Source: an uncultured Psychroserpens sp. (GTDB taxonomy: Bacteria; Bacteroidota; Bacteroidia; Flavobacteriales; Flavobacteriaceae). Taken from it: a DNA stretch of 64,000 bases. The stretch lies in contig NZ_CANLNS010000005.1 of NCBI RefSeq assembly GCF_947492715.1, forward strand, positions 62,001 to 126,000, read 5' to 3'. Made by a program: the position numbers and the translations under genes. Below are positions 51,354-61,507 of this stretch, one piece after another; position 1 is the stretch's first letter, and every line of letters begins with the position of its first letter. The notes under the pieces were generated by a model, which saw only the letters and a list, made by a program, of their open reading frames with translations, had not been told where the DNA came from and did not search any database.

Positions 51354-52685
51354 ATGCTGTTTAAGTTTCTTAAGTATTTACAACCCACCAATTATTTTTC
51401 TTTAAACAGAAATAATGGGAGCAGCATTTTCCCATCTTATGAGCATATTCCAAGTGAGATTAAAGAACAACTAACTCGAGATTCTAATTTTAAAAGTGCG
51501 ATAGCCGCAGATTATGACTTGTCATGGCAAGCACTACAGAAAGGATATATATCTGTAACAAAAACGATTAACCCTATTGAAGAGGTTTCCGTTTATGATA
51601 ACTACGTATTTATTAGAAATTATTTTCATAAAGTATGGGTGTTGTATGTGTTCTTCATTAGAATTTTGAGTCTTCATAATCCTCTTGTTGAGTTAAAGGG
51701 TTTTATAGGTACGAAGCATGTTAAACGAAGTCGTTATTTAGACGAGCCAATAACTCATGATAGTTTTGATGATTTTTCATCAAATATGATAAAGGATAAC
51801 CCAAAAGTAAGTGTGATTATCCCAACGCTTAACAGGTATACATATTTAAAGGATGTTTTAAAAGATTTGGAGCGTCAAGATTATAAAAATTTTGATGTCT
51901 ATGTTGTAGATCAGTCGCAACCTTTTCAGGAAGAATTTTATAATGATTTTGATCTAGATCTTCATTTAGAATTTCAAGAAGAAAAGGCTTTATGGCTTGC
52001 TAGGAATAACGCGATTAAAAAATCAAAAGGAGATTATCTTTTACTCTATGACGATGATAGTCGTGTGTCTGAGGATTGGATAACACAACATCTCAAGGTT
52101 TTAGACTATTTTAATGCCGATATTTCCTCTGGTGTGTCTATTTCCAAGGTAGGCGCAAAAATCCCTAAAAACTATTCATTTTTTAGAATTAGTGATCAAT
52201 TAGATACCGGAAATGTTCTTGTGAAAAGAGAAGTTTTTAAAACTATTGGGTTATTTGATAGACAATTTGAAAAACAGCGCATGGGAGATGGAGAATACGG
52301 TTTAAGAGCGTATTTAAATGAATTTTTGAATATTTCTAATCCATATGCAAAACGTTTACATTTAAAGGTGAACTCAGGAGGTTTACGAGCTATGGGAAGT
52401 TGGGATGCATTTAGAACAAAGAAGTGGACTTCCCCAAGACCAATACCAAGTGTCTTATATTTGTTTAGAAAATACTACGGAACCAAGAGTGCAAAACTTG
52501 CATTATTAAGAACAGTGCCACTCTCAATAATGCCTTATAGATTTAAGAAAAATAAACTATTATTAGTTGTTGGTGTATTTGTGTCAATATTGCTGTTACC
52601 TTTGGTTTGTTTTCAGGTGTTTAAATCATGGCGTTTATCAGGTGAAAAATTAAAAGAAGGAGCCTTAATAGAAACATTATCTTGA
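51354..52685 (+). CDS. family 2 glycosyltransferase with membrane anchor
   Basis: A 443-residue protein. An N-terminal region of about 145 residues precedes the GT-A domain (VSVIIPTLNRYTYLKDVLKD, FDVYVVDQSQ, ARNNAIKKSKGDYLLLYDDD). MGDGEYGLRAYLNE is the acidic motif. Near the end a hydrophobic helix (LLLVVGVFVSILLLPLVCFQ) anchors it in the membrane. It overlaps the next gene by four bases. Confidence 0.9.
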   Translation: MLFKFLKYLQPTNYFSLNRNNGSSIFPSYEHIPSEIKEQLTRDSNFKSAIAADYDLSWQALQKGYISVTKTINPIEEVSVYDNYVFIRNYFHKVWVLYVFFIRILSLHNPLVELKGFIGTKHVKRSRYLDEPITHDSFDDFSSNMIKDNPKVSVIIPTLNRYTYLKDVLKDLERQDYKNFDVYVVDQSQPFQEEFYNDFDLDLHLEFQEEKALWLARNNAIKKSKGDYLLLYDDDSRVSEDWITQHLKVLDYFNADISSGVSISKVGAKIPKNYSFFRISDQLDTGNVLVKREVFKTIGLFDRQFEKQRMGDGEYGLRAYLNEFLNISNPYAKRLHLKVNSGGLRAMGSWDAFRTKKWTSPRPIPSVLYLFRKYYGTKSAKLALLRTVPLSIMPYRFKKNKLLLVVGVFVSILLLPLVCFQVFKSWRLSGEKLKEGALIETLS

Positions 52686-53791
52686 GTGTAAATCGCCAAC
52701 ATATCATAATTTGTACCTCAGAATTTCCACCCCAACCTGGAGGAATTGGAAATCACGCGTATAATTTAGCAAAACAACTACAGCATCATGAGTTTCATGT
52801 TAAGGTCATTACGGACCAACGTTCTATGTTGGGAGATGAAGAATTAGATTTTGATAAATCAAATGCATTTGAAACCTTAAGGATTAAGCGAACAACATTT
52901 CGGTTTTTGATGTATATAAAACGTTTGTTGTTACTTCTAAAGCATGTGAAAAAGGCAGATATAGTCTTTGCTTCAGGAAAGTTCTCATTATGGATTGTTG
53001 CTTTTGTAAGCCTGTTTTATCAGAAACGATATATTGCTGTTGTCCATGGAACAGAAGTTAACTTTACCAATACCTTTTTGAAATATTCAATAGATAAAGC
53101 ACTTCACAGATTTGAGACTATTGTAGCTGTATCTAACTTTACAAAATCGCTGATAGATTATATAAAGATAAAAGATATTGTAGTGATACCAAATGGTTTT
53201 AATCACGAAGTTTTTAGTGATAAGCCAGTAACAAAAACTCCAATTGAAGGGTATCCCAAATTAGTTACTGTTGGAAATGTTACAGAACGTAAAGGACAAC
53301 TTAATGTAATTAAGCACTTGCCTGTACTTACAAAAATTCACCCAAAATTGAAGTACCATTGCGTAGGATTACCTACTGAAAAAGAAGCGTTTTTAAGTGT
53401 AGCTAAAGCGTTAAATGTTGAACAACATGTGAGGTTTCATGGGCGCTTATCGAATGAAAAGTTACAAGATGTGCTACAGCAAAGCGATATTTTTGTCATG
53501 CTTAGTGGAACAACCAAATCTGGAGATGTGGAAGGTTTTGGTATTGCCGTTATTGAGGCAAACGCCATGGGTTTACCTGCAATAGGTTCTAAAGGATGCG
53601 GCATTGAGGATGCCATATTGGATAAAAAATCAGGACTTTTGGTAAGACATGATAATACTGCAGAATTCAAAGATGCAGTACTAAATATTTTAGATCATTA
53701 TGAGCGTTATGTAAATGAAGCGCAAGTATGGGCAAAAACACACCAATGGGATGCCATTGTGAAACAATATATTAAAATATTAGTTAGATGA
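52682..53791 (+). CDS. family 4 glycosyltransferase
   Basis: A 369-residue GT-B enzyme starting at a TTG inside the previous gene's end. HIIICTSEFPPQPGGIGNHA is the typical start of a GT4, with the G-G-I-G motif. Donor domain: PKLVTVGNVTERKGQLNVIK, VRFHGRLSNEKLQDVLQQSD and EGFGIAVIEANAMGLPAIGS. It overlaps the next gene by four bases. Confidence 0.93.
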   Translation: MSVNRQHIIICTSEFPPQPGGIGNHAYNLAKQLQHHEFHVKVITDQRSMLGDEELDFDKSNAFETLRIKRTTFRFLMYIKRLLLLLKHVKKADIVFASGKFSLWIVAFVSLFYQKRYIAVVHGTEVNFTNTFLKYSIDKALHRFETIVAVSNFTKSLIDYIKIKDIVVIPNGFNHEVFSDKPVTKTPIEGYPKLVTVGNVTERKGQLNVIKHLPVLTKIHPKLKYHCVGLPTEKEAFLSVAKALNVEQHVRFHGRLSNEKLQDVLQQSDIFVMLSGTTKSGDVEGFGIAVIEANAMGLPAIGSKGCGIEDAILDKKSGLLVRHDNTAEFKDAVLNILDHYERYVNEAQVWAKTHQWDAIVKQYIKILVR

Positions 53792-54924
53792 AATTAGCGA
53801 TTATATCACATACTGAGCATTATAAGGATGCTAATGGTAGCATTGTTGGTTGGAGTCCAACCGTCAATGAAATTAATCATCTTACTCGCATTTTTGACGA
53901 AATTTATCATGTGGCAATGTTTATAGAAGGCGAAGCACCTCCAAGTGTTATGTCTTATAATTCAGATAAGATTAAATTTGTTCCAATACCCAAGGTAGGA
54001 GGCAAGACACTTTTTTCGAAATTAAATGTTATTGTTAATGCTCCGAAGATTATAAATACGGTTTCTAAAACCCTAAAAAAAGTTGATTATTTTCAGTTAA
54101 GAACACCAACAGGAATAGGCGTCTTTTTAATTCCGTATTTAACGTATGTCTCAAAAAAACCAGGTTGGTTTAAATATGCAGGAAATTGGAATCAATCAAA
54201 TCCGCCGTTAGGCTATAAATTGCAGCGATCTCAATTAAAAAAACAGTCAAGGCCAGTTACAATTAATGGACAATGGGATGCCCAGCCACCACATTGCTTA
54301 ACGTTCGAAAACCCTTGTCTTAACGAAGAAAATATTGAAGAAGGAAATCGAATTTCAGAAACTAAAAGAATAGCGGAAAAAGTGTCTTTTTGTTATGTTG
54401 GACGATTAGAACGTGAAAAAGGCGTAGAGCGTATAATTAATGCATTTCGAAGCCTAAATGAAACCGCAAAGACAAGAGTTGATAAGGTGCATTTAGTAGG
54501 GGATGGTTTTGAACTCGACTACTTTAAAACCATTGCGAAAGATAGTGGAGTTAATATTGTTTTTCATGGCTATTTGGCGCAGCAACAAGTATTTGATATT
54601 TATAGAAAATCTCATGTGTTTTTAATGCCAACAACGGCTTCAGAAGGGTTCCCTAAAGTAATTGCCGAAGCGATGAATTTTAGATGTATCCCAGTGGTCT
54701 CAAGCGTATCTTCGATAAGTCAATATGTATTGCATAAAAAAAATGGTTATATTTTACCTAATGTTTCTAATGCATCTATAGTTAGCGCGTTAGAGTACAT
54801 TTTAACCTTATCGGATTCTGAATATGTAGAACTAATCTCATCTATTAAGAGTGTGGTAACAAAATTCACGTTTAAACATTATAATCACAGAATTATTAAT
54901 GACATAATTAATAACATCAGTTAG
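53788..54924 (+). CDS. family 4 glycosyltransferase
   Basis: A 378-residue GT-B enzyme. LAIISHTEHYKDANGSIVGW opens the protein. Donor domain: VSFCYVGRLEREKGVERIIN, VNIVFHGYLAQQQVFDIYRK and EGFPKVIAEAMNFRCIPVVS. ATGA overlap with the previous gene; one base overlap with the next. A standard late-acting GT4. Confidence 0.92.
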   Translation: MKLAIISHTEHYKDANGSIVGWSPTVNEINHLTRIFDEIYHVAMFIEGEAPPSVMSYNSDKIKFVPIPKVGGKTLFSKLNVIVNAPKIINTVSKTLKKVDYFQLRTPTGIGVFLIPYLTYVSKKPGWFKYAGNWNQSNPPLGYKLQRSQLKKQSRPVTINGQWDAQPPHCLTFENPCLNEENIEEGNRISETKRIAEKVSFCYVGRLEREKGVERIINAFRSLNETAKTRVDKVHLVGDGFELDYFKTIAKDSGVNIVFHGYLAQQQVFDIYRKSHVFLMPTTASEGFPKVIAEAMNFRCIPVVSSVSSISQYVLHKKNGYILPNVSNASIVSALEYILTLSDSEYVELISSIKSVVTKFTFKHYNHRIINDIINNIS

Positions 54925-56303
54925 TGGGACGTCTAGGAAGTTTTAATAAAGACAATTATTTAGGATTAGTAGTCCTTCATATTATTTTTGGTGTTGCCAT
55001 TTATTTCTTTACTCCTCTATCTCGCTTATATTTCATTATTGCTTTTGTTTATTTTCTTTGGAAAATTTTATTCTCACGACAAGAAAGAAAGACAGTAGAG
55101 GTCTTACTAGCGTGTTCCTATTTTACGGGTATTGAAGTGTTTTTTAGAATGACAGATGGAGGAATAGCTTATGAGGCTTCCAAATATTTAGTGATTTTGT
55201 TTATGCTTTTGGGGATGTTTTTTAAAGGTATGTCTGGTAGAGGATATCCTTATTTTATTTACCTTATACTATTGGTGCCAAGCATTTTAGTTGCTTCGAT
55301 GACCTTGGGTTTTAGTGCTAATTTTAGAACGGCAGTGGCTTTTGTATTAAGCGGGCCAGTTTGTTTGGGTATTGCGGCATTATTTTGCTATGACAGGAGA
55401 ATTTCAAGGAAACATTTGCTACAATGTGTTAACTATATAGCCTTACCATCTATTACAATGACTGTGTATTTATTTTTATACAACCCTAGTATAAAAGATA
55501 CGCTATCAGGTACAGCCTCGAATGCAGCAACTTCGGGAGGGTTTGGACCTAACCAAGTATCGACTGCTTTAGGATTGGGGATGTTTGCCATAGTAGTTAG
55601 GCTATTTATGAAATCGCCATCAATCTTTTTAAAGGTATTGAATCTTGTCATTTTAGGAGGTATGACATTTAGAGCAATTGTTACCTTTAGTAGAGGAGGG
55701 GTTTTTGCTGCAATTATAGTTGTTGCAGCATTTTTAACTATCTATTTTATTAAGTCCTCACCTAAGAGAAAACAACAAATTGCCGCTTCGTTTATGTTGT
55801 TTTTAGTAGCGATTGCTATCACATGGTTTATTAGCTCTATTCAAACGTTTGGTTTAATAGATAAAAGGTACTCGAATCAAGATTCGTTGGGTCGAGATAA
55901 AGGAGATATTACAACAGGACGACTGGATCTTTTTGAAGAAGAAATTGAAGGGTTTTTAGATAGTCCGTTTTTAGGAATAGGAATTAGTAAAACACAATAC
56001 ATTAGAGTTGAAAGAGACGGAAAACGTTTACCTTCTCACAACGAAGTAGGAAGACTGCTCTCAGAGCATGGTATTTTAGGTATTACAATCCTACTCATTC
56101 TAATTATTAAACCTTTTGCATATCGAGCTGCAAATAAAAGGAATGTTTACTTTTATGCGTTTTTTTGCTTTTGGTTTGCAACAATTAACCACTCAGGCAT
56201 GCGTATCGCAGCGCCTGCTTTATTATATGGAATGTCACTGCTAAATGTAGTTTATGAAAAAAATCCTGTACATAGGAAACAAGTTAGAAAACAAATCAAG
56301 TAA
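54924..56303 (+). CDS. O-antigen polymerase/ligase-like membrane protein (Wzy/WaaL family)
   Basis: A 459-residue inner-membrane protein with about eleven spans and a GTG start at 54924. The Wzy_C/ligase signature appears near the C-terminus: FLGIGISKTQYIRVERDGKR, then SHNEVGRLLSEHGILG (H-N-E with G-I-L-G). A large loop between the late spans is consistent with Wzy or WaaL. It could polymerise lipid-linked repeats or ligate glycan to a carrier. Wzy-type polymerisation normally needs a Wzx flippase, which is not seen in the window. Confidence 0.88.
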   Translation: MGRLGSFNKDNYLGLVVLHIIFGVAIYFFTPLSRLYFIIAFVYFLWKILFSRQERKTVEVLLACSYFTGIEVFFRMTDGGIAYEASKYLVILFMLLGMFFKGMSGRGYPYFIYLILLVPSILVASMTLGFSANFRTAVAFVLSGPVCLGIAALFCYDRRISRKHLLQCVNYIALPSITMTVYLFLYNPSIKDTLSGTASNAATSGGFGPNQVSTALGLGMFAIVVRLFMKSPSIFLKVLNLVILGGMTFRAIVTFSRGGVFAAIIVVAAFLTIYFIKSSPKRKQQIAASFMLFLVAIAITWFISSIQTFGLIDKRYSNQDSLGRDKGDITTGRLDLFEEEIEGFLDSPFLGIGISKTQYIRVERDGKRLPSHNEVGRLLSEHGILGITILLILIIKPFAYRAANKRNVYFYAFFCFWFATINHSGMRIAAPALLYGMSLLNVVYEKNPVHRKQVRKQIK

Positions 56304-57276
56304 TCTCTCATCAATTCATACATTAGGTCGATTGTTTGAGGGAGAAGGGTTTACGCTATATTATGCTTCCAGCAAGCCTAATAAGATCATACGTCTTTTA
56401 GATATGATTTTTGCGTTTTTTAGGCGAGCCTATAGCGTAAATGTTGTTATTATTGATACGTATAGTACTCATAATTTTTATTTTGCTTTAATTATTAGTC
56501 AACTCTGTAGGTTGTTTAGAGTGCCGTATATACCAAGTTTAAATGGAGGGAATTTGCCTGCAAGACTAAAAGCGCATCCAGTGATGTGCGGCATGATTTT
56601 TAAAAACTCTAAGTGTAATGTGTCTCCATCGAGATACTTAAAAAGTACATTCGAGGATTACGGATTTAATAACGTAATACATATTCCTAACACCCTACAA
56701 ATCGAAAATTATAACCTTCATCATAAAACGTTCGATGAACCAAGACTACTATGGGTGCGTTCTTTTTCTAAGATTTATAATCCGCAACTGGCAATTAAAG
56801 TTTTTGATTTGATAAAAAGAACGTTTCCTGAAGCTAAGTTGTGTATGGTTGGACCAGATAGTGATGGTACATTAAAAGATGTGAAGCAGTTGGCTAAAGC
56901 ACTAAACTTAGATGTGAAATTTACTGGTAAGCTCACGAAAAAGGAATGGATTGACCTTTCAAAAGATTATAATATCTTCATCAATACTACAAATTTTGAT
57001 AATACACCTGTAAGTGTTATCGAAGCCATGGCCTTAGGTTTACCAATTGTTTCAACTAATGTTGGTGGAATGCCATTTTTAATTGATAATGGTACATCAG
57101 GAATTTTGGTGCAACCAGAACATGTTAGAGATATGACAACAGCTATTTTGAGCCTTATTGATAATAAGGTCAAACGAGATCATATTATCGCAGAAGCTAG
57201 ATTGGTTGCCGAGCAATTTGATTGGAAAAACATCAAAAAACTGTGGATAACTACCTTAAGCCAAGATAATTGTTAA
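56254..57276 (+). CDS. family 4 glycosyltransferase
   Basis: A 340-residue GT-B enzyme, starting inside the end of the polymerase gene (50-base overlap in a different frame). KKILYIGNKLENKSSNLSSI opens it. Donor domain: EPRLLWVRSFSKIYNPQLAI, VKFTGKLTKKEWIDLSKDYN and the E-x7-E region NTPVSVIEAMALGLPIVSTN. The long overlap is unusual but the sequence is strongly GT4-like, and a later start is possible. Confidence 0.9.
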   Translation: MKKILYIGNKLENKSSNLSSIHTLGRLFEGEGFTLYYASSKPNKIIRLLDMIFAFFRRAYSVNVVIIDTYSTHNFYFALIISQLCRLFRVPYIPSLNGGNLPARLKAHPVMCGMIFKNSKCNVSPSRYLKSTFEDYGFNNVIHIPNTLQIENYNLHHKTFDEPRLLWVRSFSKIYNPQLAIKVFDLIKRTFPEAKLCMVGPDSDGTLKDVKQLAKALNLDVKFTGKLTKKEWIDLSKDYNIFINTTNFDNTPVSVIEAMALGLPIVSTNVGGMPFLIDNGTSGILVQPEHVRDMTTAILSLIDNKVKRDHIIAEARLVAEQFDWKNIKKLWITTLSQDNC

Positions 57277-57322
57277 AATCCAAGATAACTTGTTATATTT
57301 ACCATAGACCTTCTTTAAACTA

Positions 57323-58717
57323 ATGAGCCGCAAAAAAGACATACATTTCGAAATCTCTGAACGGAAGATACTTTTACGTATTTTAGATATCTGTCTTGTC
57401 ATTTTAGGCTTATATATTTTAGAGCAAAGTGTAAACTATGATTACTTAACATTATCTCAAGAAAATATTGTTCCCCTAATTGTTTTAGCAGTCTATATCA
57501 CTATTTTTGGGACGATTTTCGAAATTTATGATCTTCAGAAATCGAGTAAATTAGATGTTACCTTTCGAAATATCGTGTTAACGGCATCAACGACAGTGCT
57601 ATTTTATTTACTGACGCCAGTTTTAACACCTTTTCTTCCAGAACAAAGATTACAGATTGTCTATTTTTATTTGATTCTCATCATTATGATTTTTGTTTGG
57701 CGATGGGCTTATATTGTGTTCATTTCCTCTCCCAGATTTTATAAGAAAGTGTTGTTGGTGGGAGAAATATCTAATATTGAAAATATTATAAAACCTCTTA
57801 ATCAGTCTGACCCTAATTATAAGATCATTGGTTTTATTAATTCTGAAACTGAAACAGACTCGCCAATTAAGTTTAAGGGTTTAAAAGAATTCGAATCTAG
57901 CATGTTAATGGAGGTGATAAAAAAGGAGAAGATTTCTGAAATTTTAATAGCCAGTTATAACTCTGAAACTATAACTCCCGAAATATACCACGATCTCATT
58001 ACCCTTTTAGATCAGGGATTTACTATAAGGGAATATACCCAAGTGTTTGAAGAAATTACGTATCGTGTACCCATTCAGTTTGTTGGAAAAGATTTTTATA
58101 AATACTTTCCTTTTAGCAGGAGTAATCAAAATACGCTATACCTTTTTTTTCATAGAACTTTTGATATTGCATTTTCTGTTATTGGTTTGATTTTTGGCCT
58201 CTGTATTTTACCTCTTATTTTCTTGGGAAATATAATTGCCAACAAAGGACCTCTTTTTTATTTTCAGGAACGGGTTGGTCAGAATGGAAAACTATTTCAA
58301 ATTGTCAAACTAAGGAGTATGGTGGTTAATGCTGAAACAGGAGGAGCAAAATGGGCTCAAAAAAATGATTCTAGAATTACCAAGTTTGGAATGTTTTTAA
58401 GACGATCACGTTTAGATGAAATACCGCAATTTATTAATGTCCTTAGAGGCGATATGAGTATAATTGGACCTCGACCAGAGCGCCCATTTTTTGTCAATGA
58501 GCTCTCAAGGATTATTCCATTTTATGAAACTCGACATATTGTTAAACCTGGACTTACAGGATGGGCTCAAGTGAATACACGTTATGGCTCGTCTGTAGAT
58601 GATAGCCTAACAAAACTTCAGTATGATTTGTATTATATCAAACACCGAAGTTTGTTTTTAGATATCAATATTATTGTAAAAACGTTGAGTACTATACTTT
58701 ATTATAGAGGGCAATAA
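57323..58717 (+). CDS. polyprenyl glycosylphosphotransferase, long WcaJ/WbaP type
   Basis: A 464-residue enzyme with four N-terminal spans, a Rossmann-like middle (KKVLLVGEISNIENIIKPLN), a fifth span (FDIAFSVIGLIFGLCILPLI), and the C-terminal transferase domain: RVGQNGKLFQIVKLRSMVVN, RRSRLDEIPQFINVLRGDMS, IIGPRPERP and VKPGLTGWAQVNTRYG. It transfers hexose-1-phosphate to undecaprenyl phosphate. It is the last gene of the locus; its stop is 10 bases from the convergent lnt gene. Confidence 0.94.
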   Translation: MSRKKDIHFEISERKILLRILDICLVILGLYILEQSVNYDYLTLSQENIVPLIVLAVYITIFGTIFEIYDLQKSSKLDVTFRNIVLTASTTVLFYLLTPVLTPFLPEQRLQIVYFYLILIIMIFVWRWAYIVFISSPRFYKKVLLVGEISNIENIIKPLNQSDPNYKIIGFINSETETDSPIKFKGLKEFESSMLMEVIKKEKISEILIASYNSETITPEIYHDLITLLDQGFTIREYTQVFEEITYRVPIQFVGKDFYKYFPFSRSNQNTLYLFFHRTFDIAFSVIGLIFGLCILPLIFLGNIIANKGPLFYFQERVGQNGKLFQIVKLRSMVVNAETGGAKWAQKNDSRITKFGMFLRRSRLDEIPQFINVLRGDMSIIGPRPERPFFVNELSRIIPFYETRHIVKPGLTGWAQVNTRYGSSVDDSLTKLQYDLYYIKHRSLFLDINIIVKTLSTILYYRGQ

Positions 58718-58727
58718 CAGAGGCCTA

Positions 58728-60320
58728 TTATAGACGCTCCTTTTTTCTTCGGAAAAAGCCAATCAAGAACATAAATATTAAAATAAACACGCTAATTCTG
58801 GCTATATAGTCGCCAGCCATAACATAAAAAGTTATTTTATTATTTGTGGTTATTTGCCCAGATAAGGCTCCTTTTGTATCGTAGTCTAGATGGCTTGTAA
58901 TATCTCCTTTTGCATCTATAATTGCCGAAATTCCAGTATTAGCACTTCTAGCAATATCACGACGTGTTTCAACCGCTCTCAATCTGGCATAACTTAAGTG
59001 CTGTTTATGCCCTTGGGTTTCGTTCCACCAAGCATCATTTGTGATGATAGCTAGAAAATTAGCATCGTTTCTCACATAACCAGTGACAAATTCACCATAA
59101 ACAGATTCATAACAAATTATTGGAGCTACCTTAAATTTAGAGTTGGATGATGTAAAAACGCCCCTGTGATCTTGAGTCGTTTTCATAGCAACGGTACCAC
59201 CAAGATCTATCATTGCATCTCCTATAATTGGCTTTAAAAAACTTTGATATGGGAAGTTCTCTATACCAACAACTAACTTAGATTTATTGCACTGTTGAAC
59301 AGAGTCTGATGTATTTATTAATAATGCCGAATTATAATCATCGTACCAAGTTGTAGCATTGTATTGATTGGTTTCTGATCGCACTTTATTCTCGTCTTTA
59401 AATATATCGATGAATGAAACTCCTAATAATAGGTTTGTATTTGGATGTTCTCCCACATAACTCTGGAGCTTGTGTTTTAAGAGCGAGTTTTCAAACTTTC
59501 TAAGACGTATACTTTCAGCAAAAAAAGTTTCGGGAGCAATGACAAAATCTGTAGAATCGGTCAATTTAGAATCGGCCAAAGATTTAAAGAGTTCTAAAAA
59601 TTTAAGATTTGACATATCGTATTTTTCCGAATATGGATCAATATTTGGCTGCAACGCTATAATATTAACTGTTTCTCCTTCGTGGGAATACGTATTGTAA
59701 ATAACTAATGAAATACCTATTGGAATGATAATGAGCGCGGCACATTTCAGCAAAACAGATTTTAAAATGGCTTTAGACTTTTCTTTTTGATATGATAATA
59801 CGCCCTTGAAAAAGAATACATTTAGGAGCCAAACCCATAAAGTGCCTCCAAAAGTTCCTGTGTATTCATACCATTGTATCCATGTAATATATTCTGAAAA
59901 TCCGTTTCCTAAATTTAACCAAGGCCATGAAAATTCCCAACCAAGATGCAGTTTTTCAAAACTTATCCATAGGGTTACTAAAAACAATAAGGCTCTATTT
60001 TGAGATTGTCGTTTTGCATATTTATGATACACTAAAAATAAAGTGGCCATGAGTGCAGTATTCACAAAAACAGCAAAACTTGCACCAAATAAACTGGCAT
60101 GTCTTAACCAGCTCGTGGTTGTGATGTTCCAAATGAAAAAGGCGAGATAGGCCAGTCCAAAAATTTTGAGACCTTGACGTTTAGCATCAGATAGACGCAA
60201 TTGACGCTCTGCAAGAAGCAATGGGACAAAGCCTATAAAAAGCAATAAAGGAAAGCCGTATGTGGGCCAGCCTAAAGCTAATATTGTTCCTGAAATTATT
60301 GAGAGTAAAATTCGGTTCAC
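58728..60320 (-). CDS. lnt: apolipoprotein N-acyltransferase Lnt
   Basis: A 530-residue inner-membrane enzyme that adds the third acyl chain to lipoproteins. Several spans are followed by a nitrilase-like domain whose triad can be read: Glu in DFVIAPETFFAES, Lys in SKLVVGIENFPYQSF region, and Cys in VAPIICYESVYGEF. A last span ends the protein. It uses a GTG start that overlaps the stop of the PorV/PorQ-like gene upstream by one base. Locus role: completes lipoproteins such as those seen elsewhere in the window. Confidence 0.95.
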   Translation of the reverse strand: MNRILLSIISGTILALGWPTYGFPLLLFIGFVPLLLAERQLRLSDAKRQGLKIFGLAYLAFFIWNITTTSWLRHASLFGASFAVFVNTALMATLFLVYHKYAKRQSQNRALLFLVTLWISFEKLHLGWEFSWPWLNLGNGFSEYITWIQWYEYTGTFGGTLWVWLLNVFFFKGVLSYQKEKSKAILKSVLLKCAALIIIPIGISLVIYNTYSHEGETVNIIALQPNIDPYSEKYDMSNLKFLELFKSLADSKLTDSTDFVIAPETFFAESIRLRKFENSLLKHKLQSYVGEHPNTNLLLGVSFIDIFKDENKVRSETNQYNATTWYDDYNSALLINTSDSVQQCNKSKLVVGIENFPYQSFLKPIIGDAMIDLGGTVAMKTTQDHRGVFTSSNSKFKVAPIICYESVYGEFVTGYVRNDANFLAIITNDAWWNETQGHKQHLSYARLRAVETRRDIARSANTGISAIIDAKGDITSHLDYDTKGALSGQITTNNKITFYVMAGDYIARISVFILIFMFLIGFFRRKKERL

Positions 60321-61423
60321 TATCTAAAGATACTAAAATCGAGTTTTAATGAAAATACATTGGAGTATAACGCAGCACTTTGATCTCCAATGTCTGTAAA
60401 GGCATAATCTAATTGTATGCCTCTATATTTAAAACCTAAGCCCAAACTTGGTTGAAAAGTTAGGTTTTCAGAATTATCGATTTGTAATTCATTTTGAAAG
60501 TTTCCAACCCCAGCTCTTAAAAAAACAAGGTCGGTATAACCAAATTCTAATCCGATTGCCGGGTTTACACTTGCAAATGAAGTGGACACAACATCATTGT
60601 TTTCTTCGAATCTCACATTAAGATCGAACGAGGTAAGTAATGAATAATCATAGTGAAATATAAACTTCTTAGAGACCCCAATCTGTAATTTAGGTATAGT
60701 AAGTTCTGTTTTTTCTGGAACGGTCTGGTTTTGCCCTTCAATAGCAGATTGGATATCGGCTAATTTCGCATCGTCAAATGACCATGCGTTAAAGGTTGTG
60801 GTAATATCTCTGGCCATAATTCCAAACTTCCAGTCATTACGTGTTTCAAATTGAATACCAGCATCAAGGCCAAAACCCCAAGAATTGGCAAAATCTCCAA
60901 TAATACGGCGAACCAATTTGGCATTTACGCCGTAGCTTAATCCATCAAGAGGTAGCTTTCGTGCATAAGAAAATGTCAAAGCATAGTCGGCAGTAGAGAA
61001 CAAACTAACCCGATCATAGTTAATATTTCCTTGGTCATCAATTAATTGTGTTGTATCTAAAATATCGTCTACACCAAACCTAATTAGTGATAACGCGATA
61101 GCACTTCTGTCGTCTAAAGGTTTGGCAAAAGCGATGTAATTATAGTTTGCAATGTTAGCAAAATAGCTTGAATGTAAGAGTGCTAATTCATTATCTTCAA
61201 TATGAACTAATCCTGCGGGATTCCAATATCCAGAATTTACATCTGCAGTATGTGAAACCACACTATTGCTCATACCAAGAGCAGCTGCATCCACACCAAT
61301 ATTTAAAAATTCATTTGAATATTTAGTCTGAGCAGTGCAAAAAAAAGTAATCAAAGTCGAGGCAATGAATATATATTTTTTCAACAGCAAAAATTTTTTA
61401 CAAAGATGCACAATATTTTTCAC
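60320..61423 (-). CDS. PorV/PorQ-family outer-membrane protein
   Basis: A 367-residue predicted outer-membrane beta-barrel. The N-terminus is a signal peptide (KYIFIASTLITFFCTAQ). NEFLNIGVDAAALGMSNSVV is the typical start of the mature PorV/PorQ/UPF0164 proteins, with VNSGYWNPAGLV following. The rest is alternating strands ending in an aromatic residue context (LKLDFSIF). PorV and PorQ work with the type IX secretion system in Bacteroidota; this paralogue may too, but its cargo is unknown. It is co-transcribed with lnt. Confidence 0.88.
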   Translation of the reverse strand: MKNIVHLCKKFLLLKKYIFIASTLITFFCTAQTKYSNEFLNIGVDAAALGMSNSVVSHTADVNSGYWNPAGLVHIEDNELALLHSSYFANIANYNYIAFAKPLDDRSAIALSLIRFGVDDILDTTQLIDDQGNINYDRVSLFSTADYALTFSYARKLPLDGLSYGVNAKLVRRIIGDFANSWGFGLDAGIQFETRNDWKFGIMARDITTTFNAWSFDDAKLADIQSAIEGQNQTVPEKTELTIPKLQIGVSKKFIFHYDYSLLTSFDLNVRFEENNDVVSTSFASVNPAIGLEFGYTDLVFLRAGVGNFQNELQIDNSENLTFQPSLGLGFKYRGIQLDYAFTDIGDQSAALYSNVFSLKLDFSIFR

Positions 61424-61507
61424 CTATTAAACTTGAAAAAGCAGTAGATATTGTCTTTGTTTTGTGTTTGTCGTAAATAGTTTGCTATTTTTACATAAAT
61501 CTAATCT

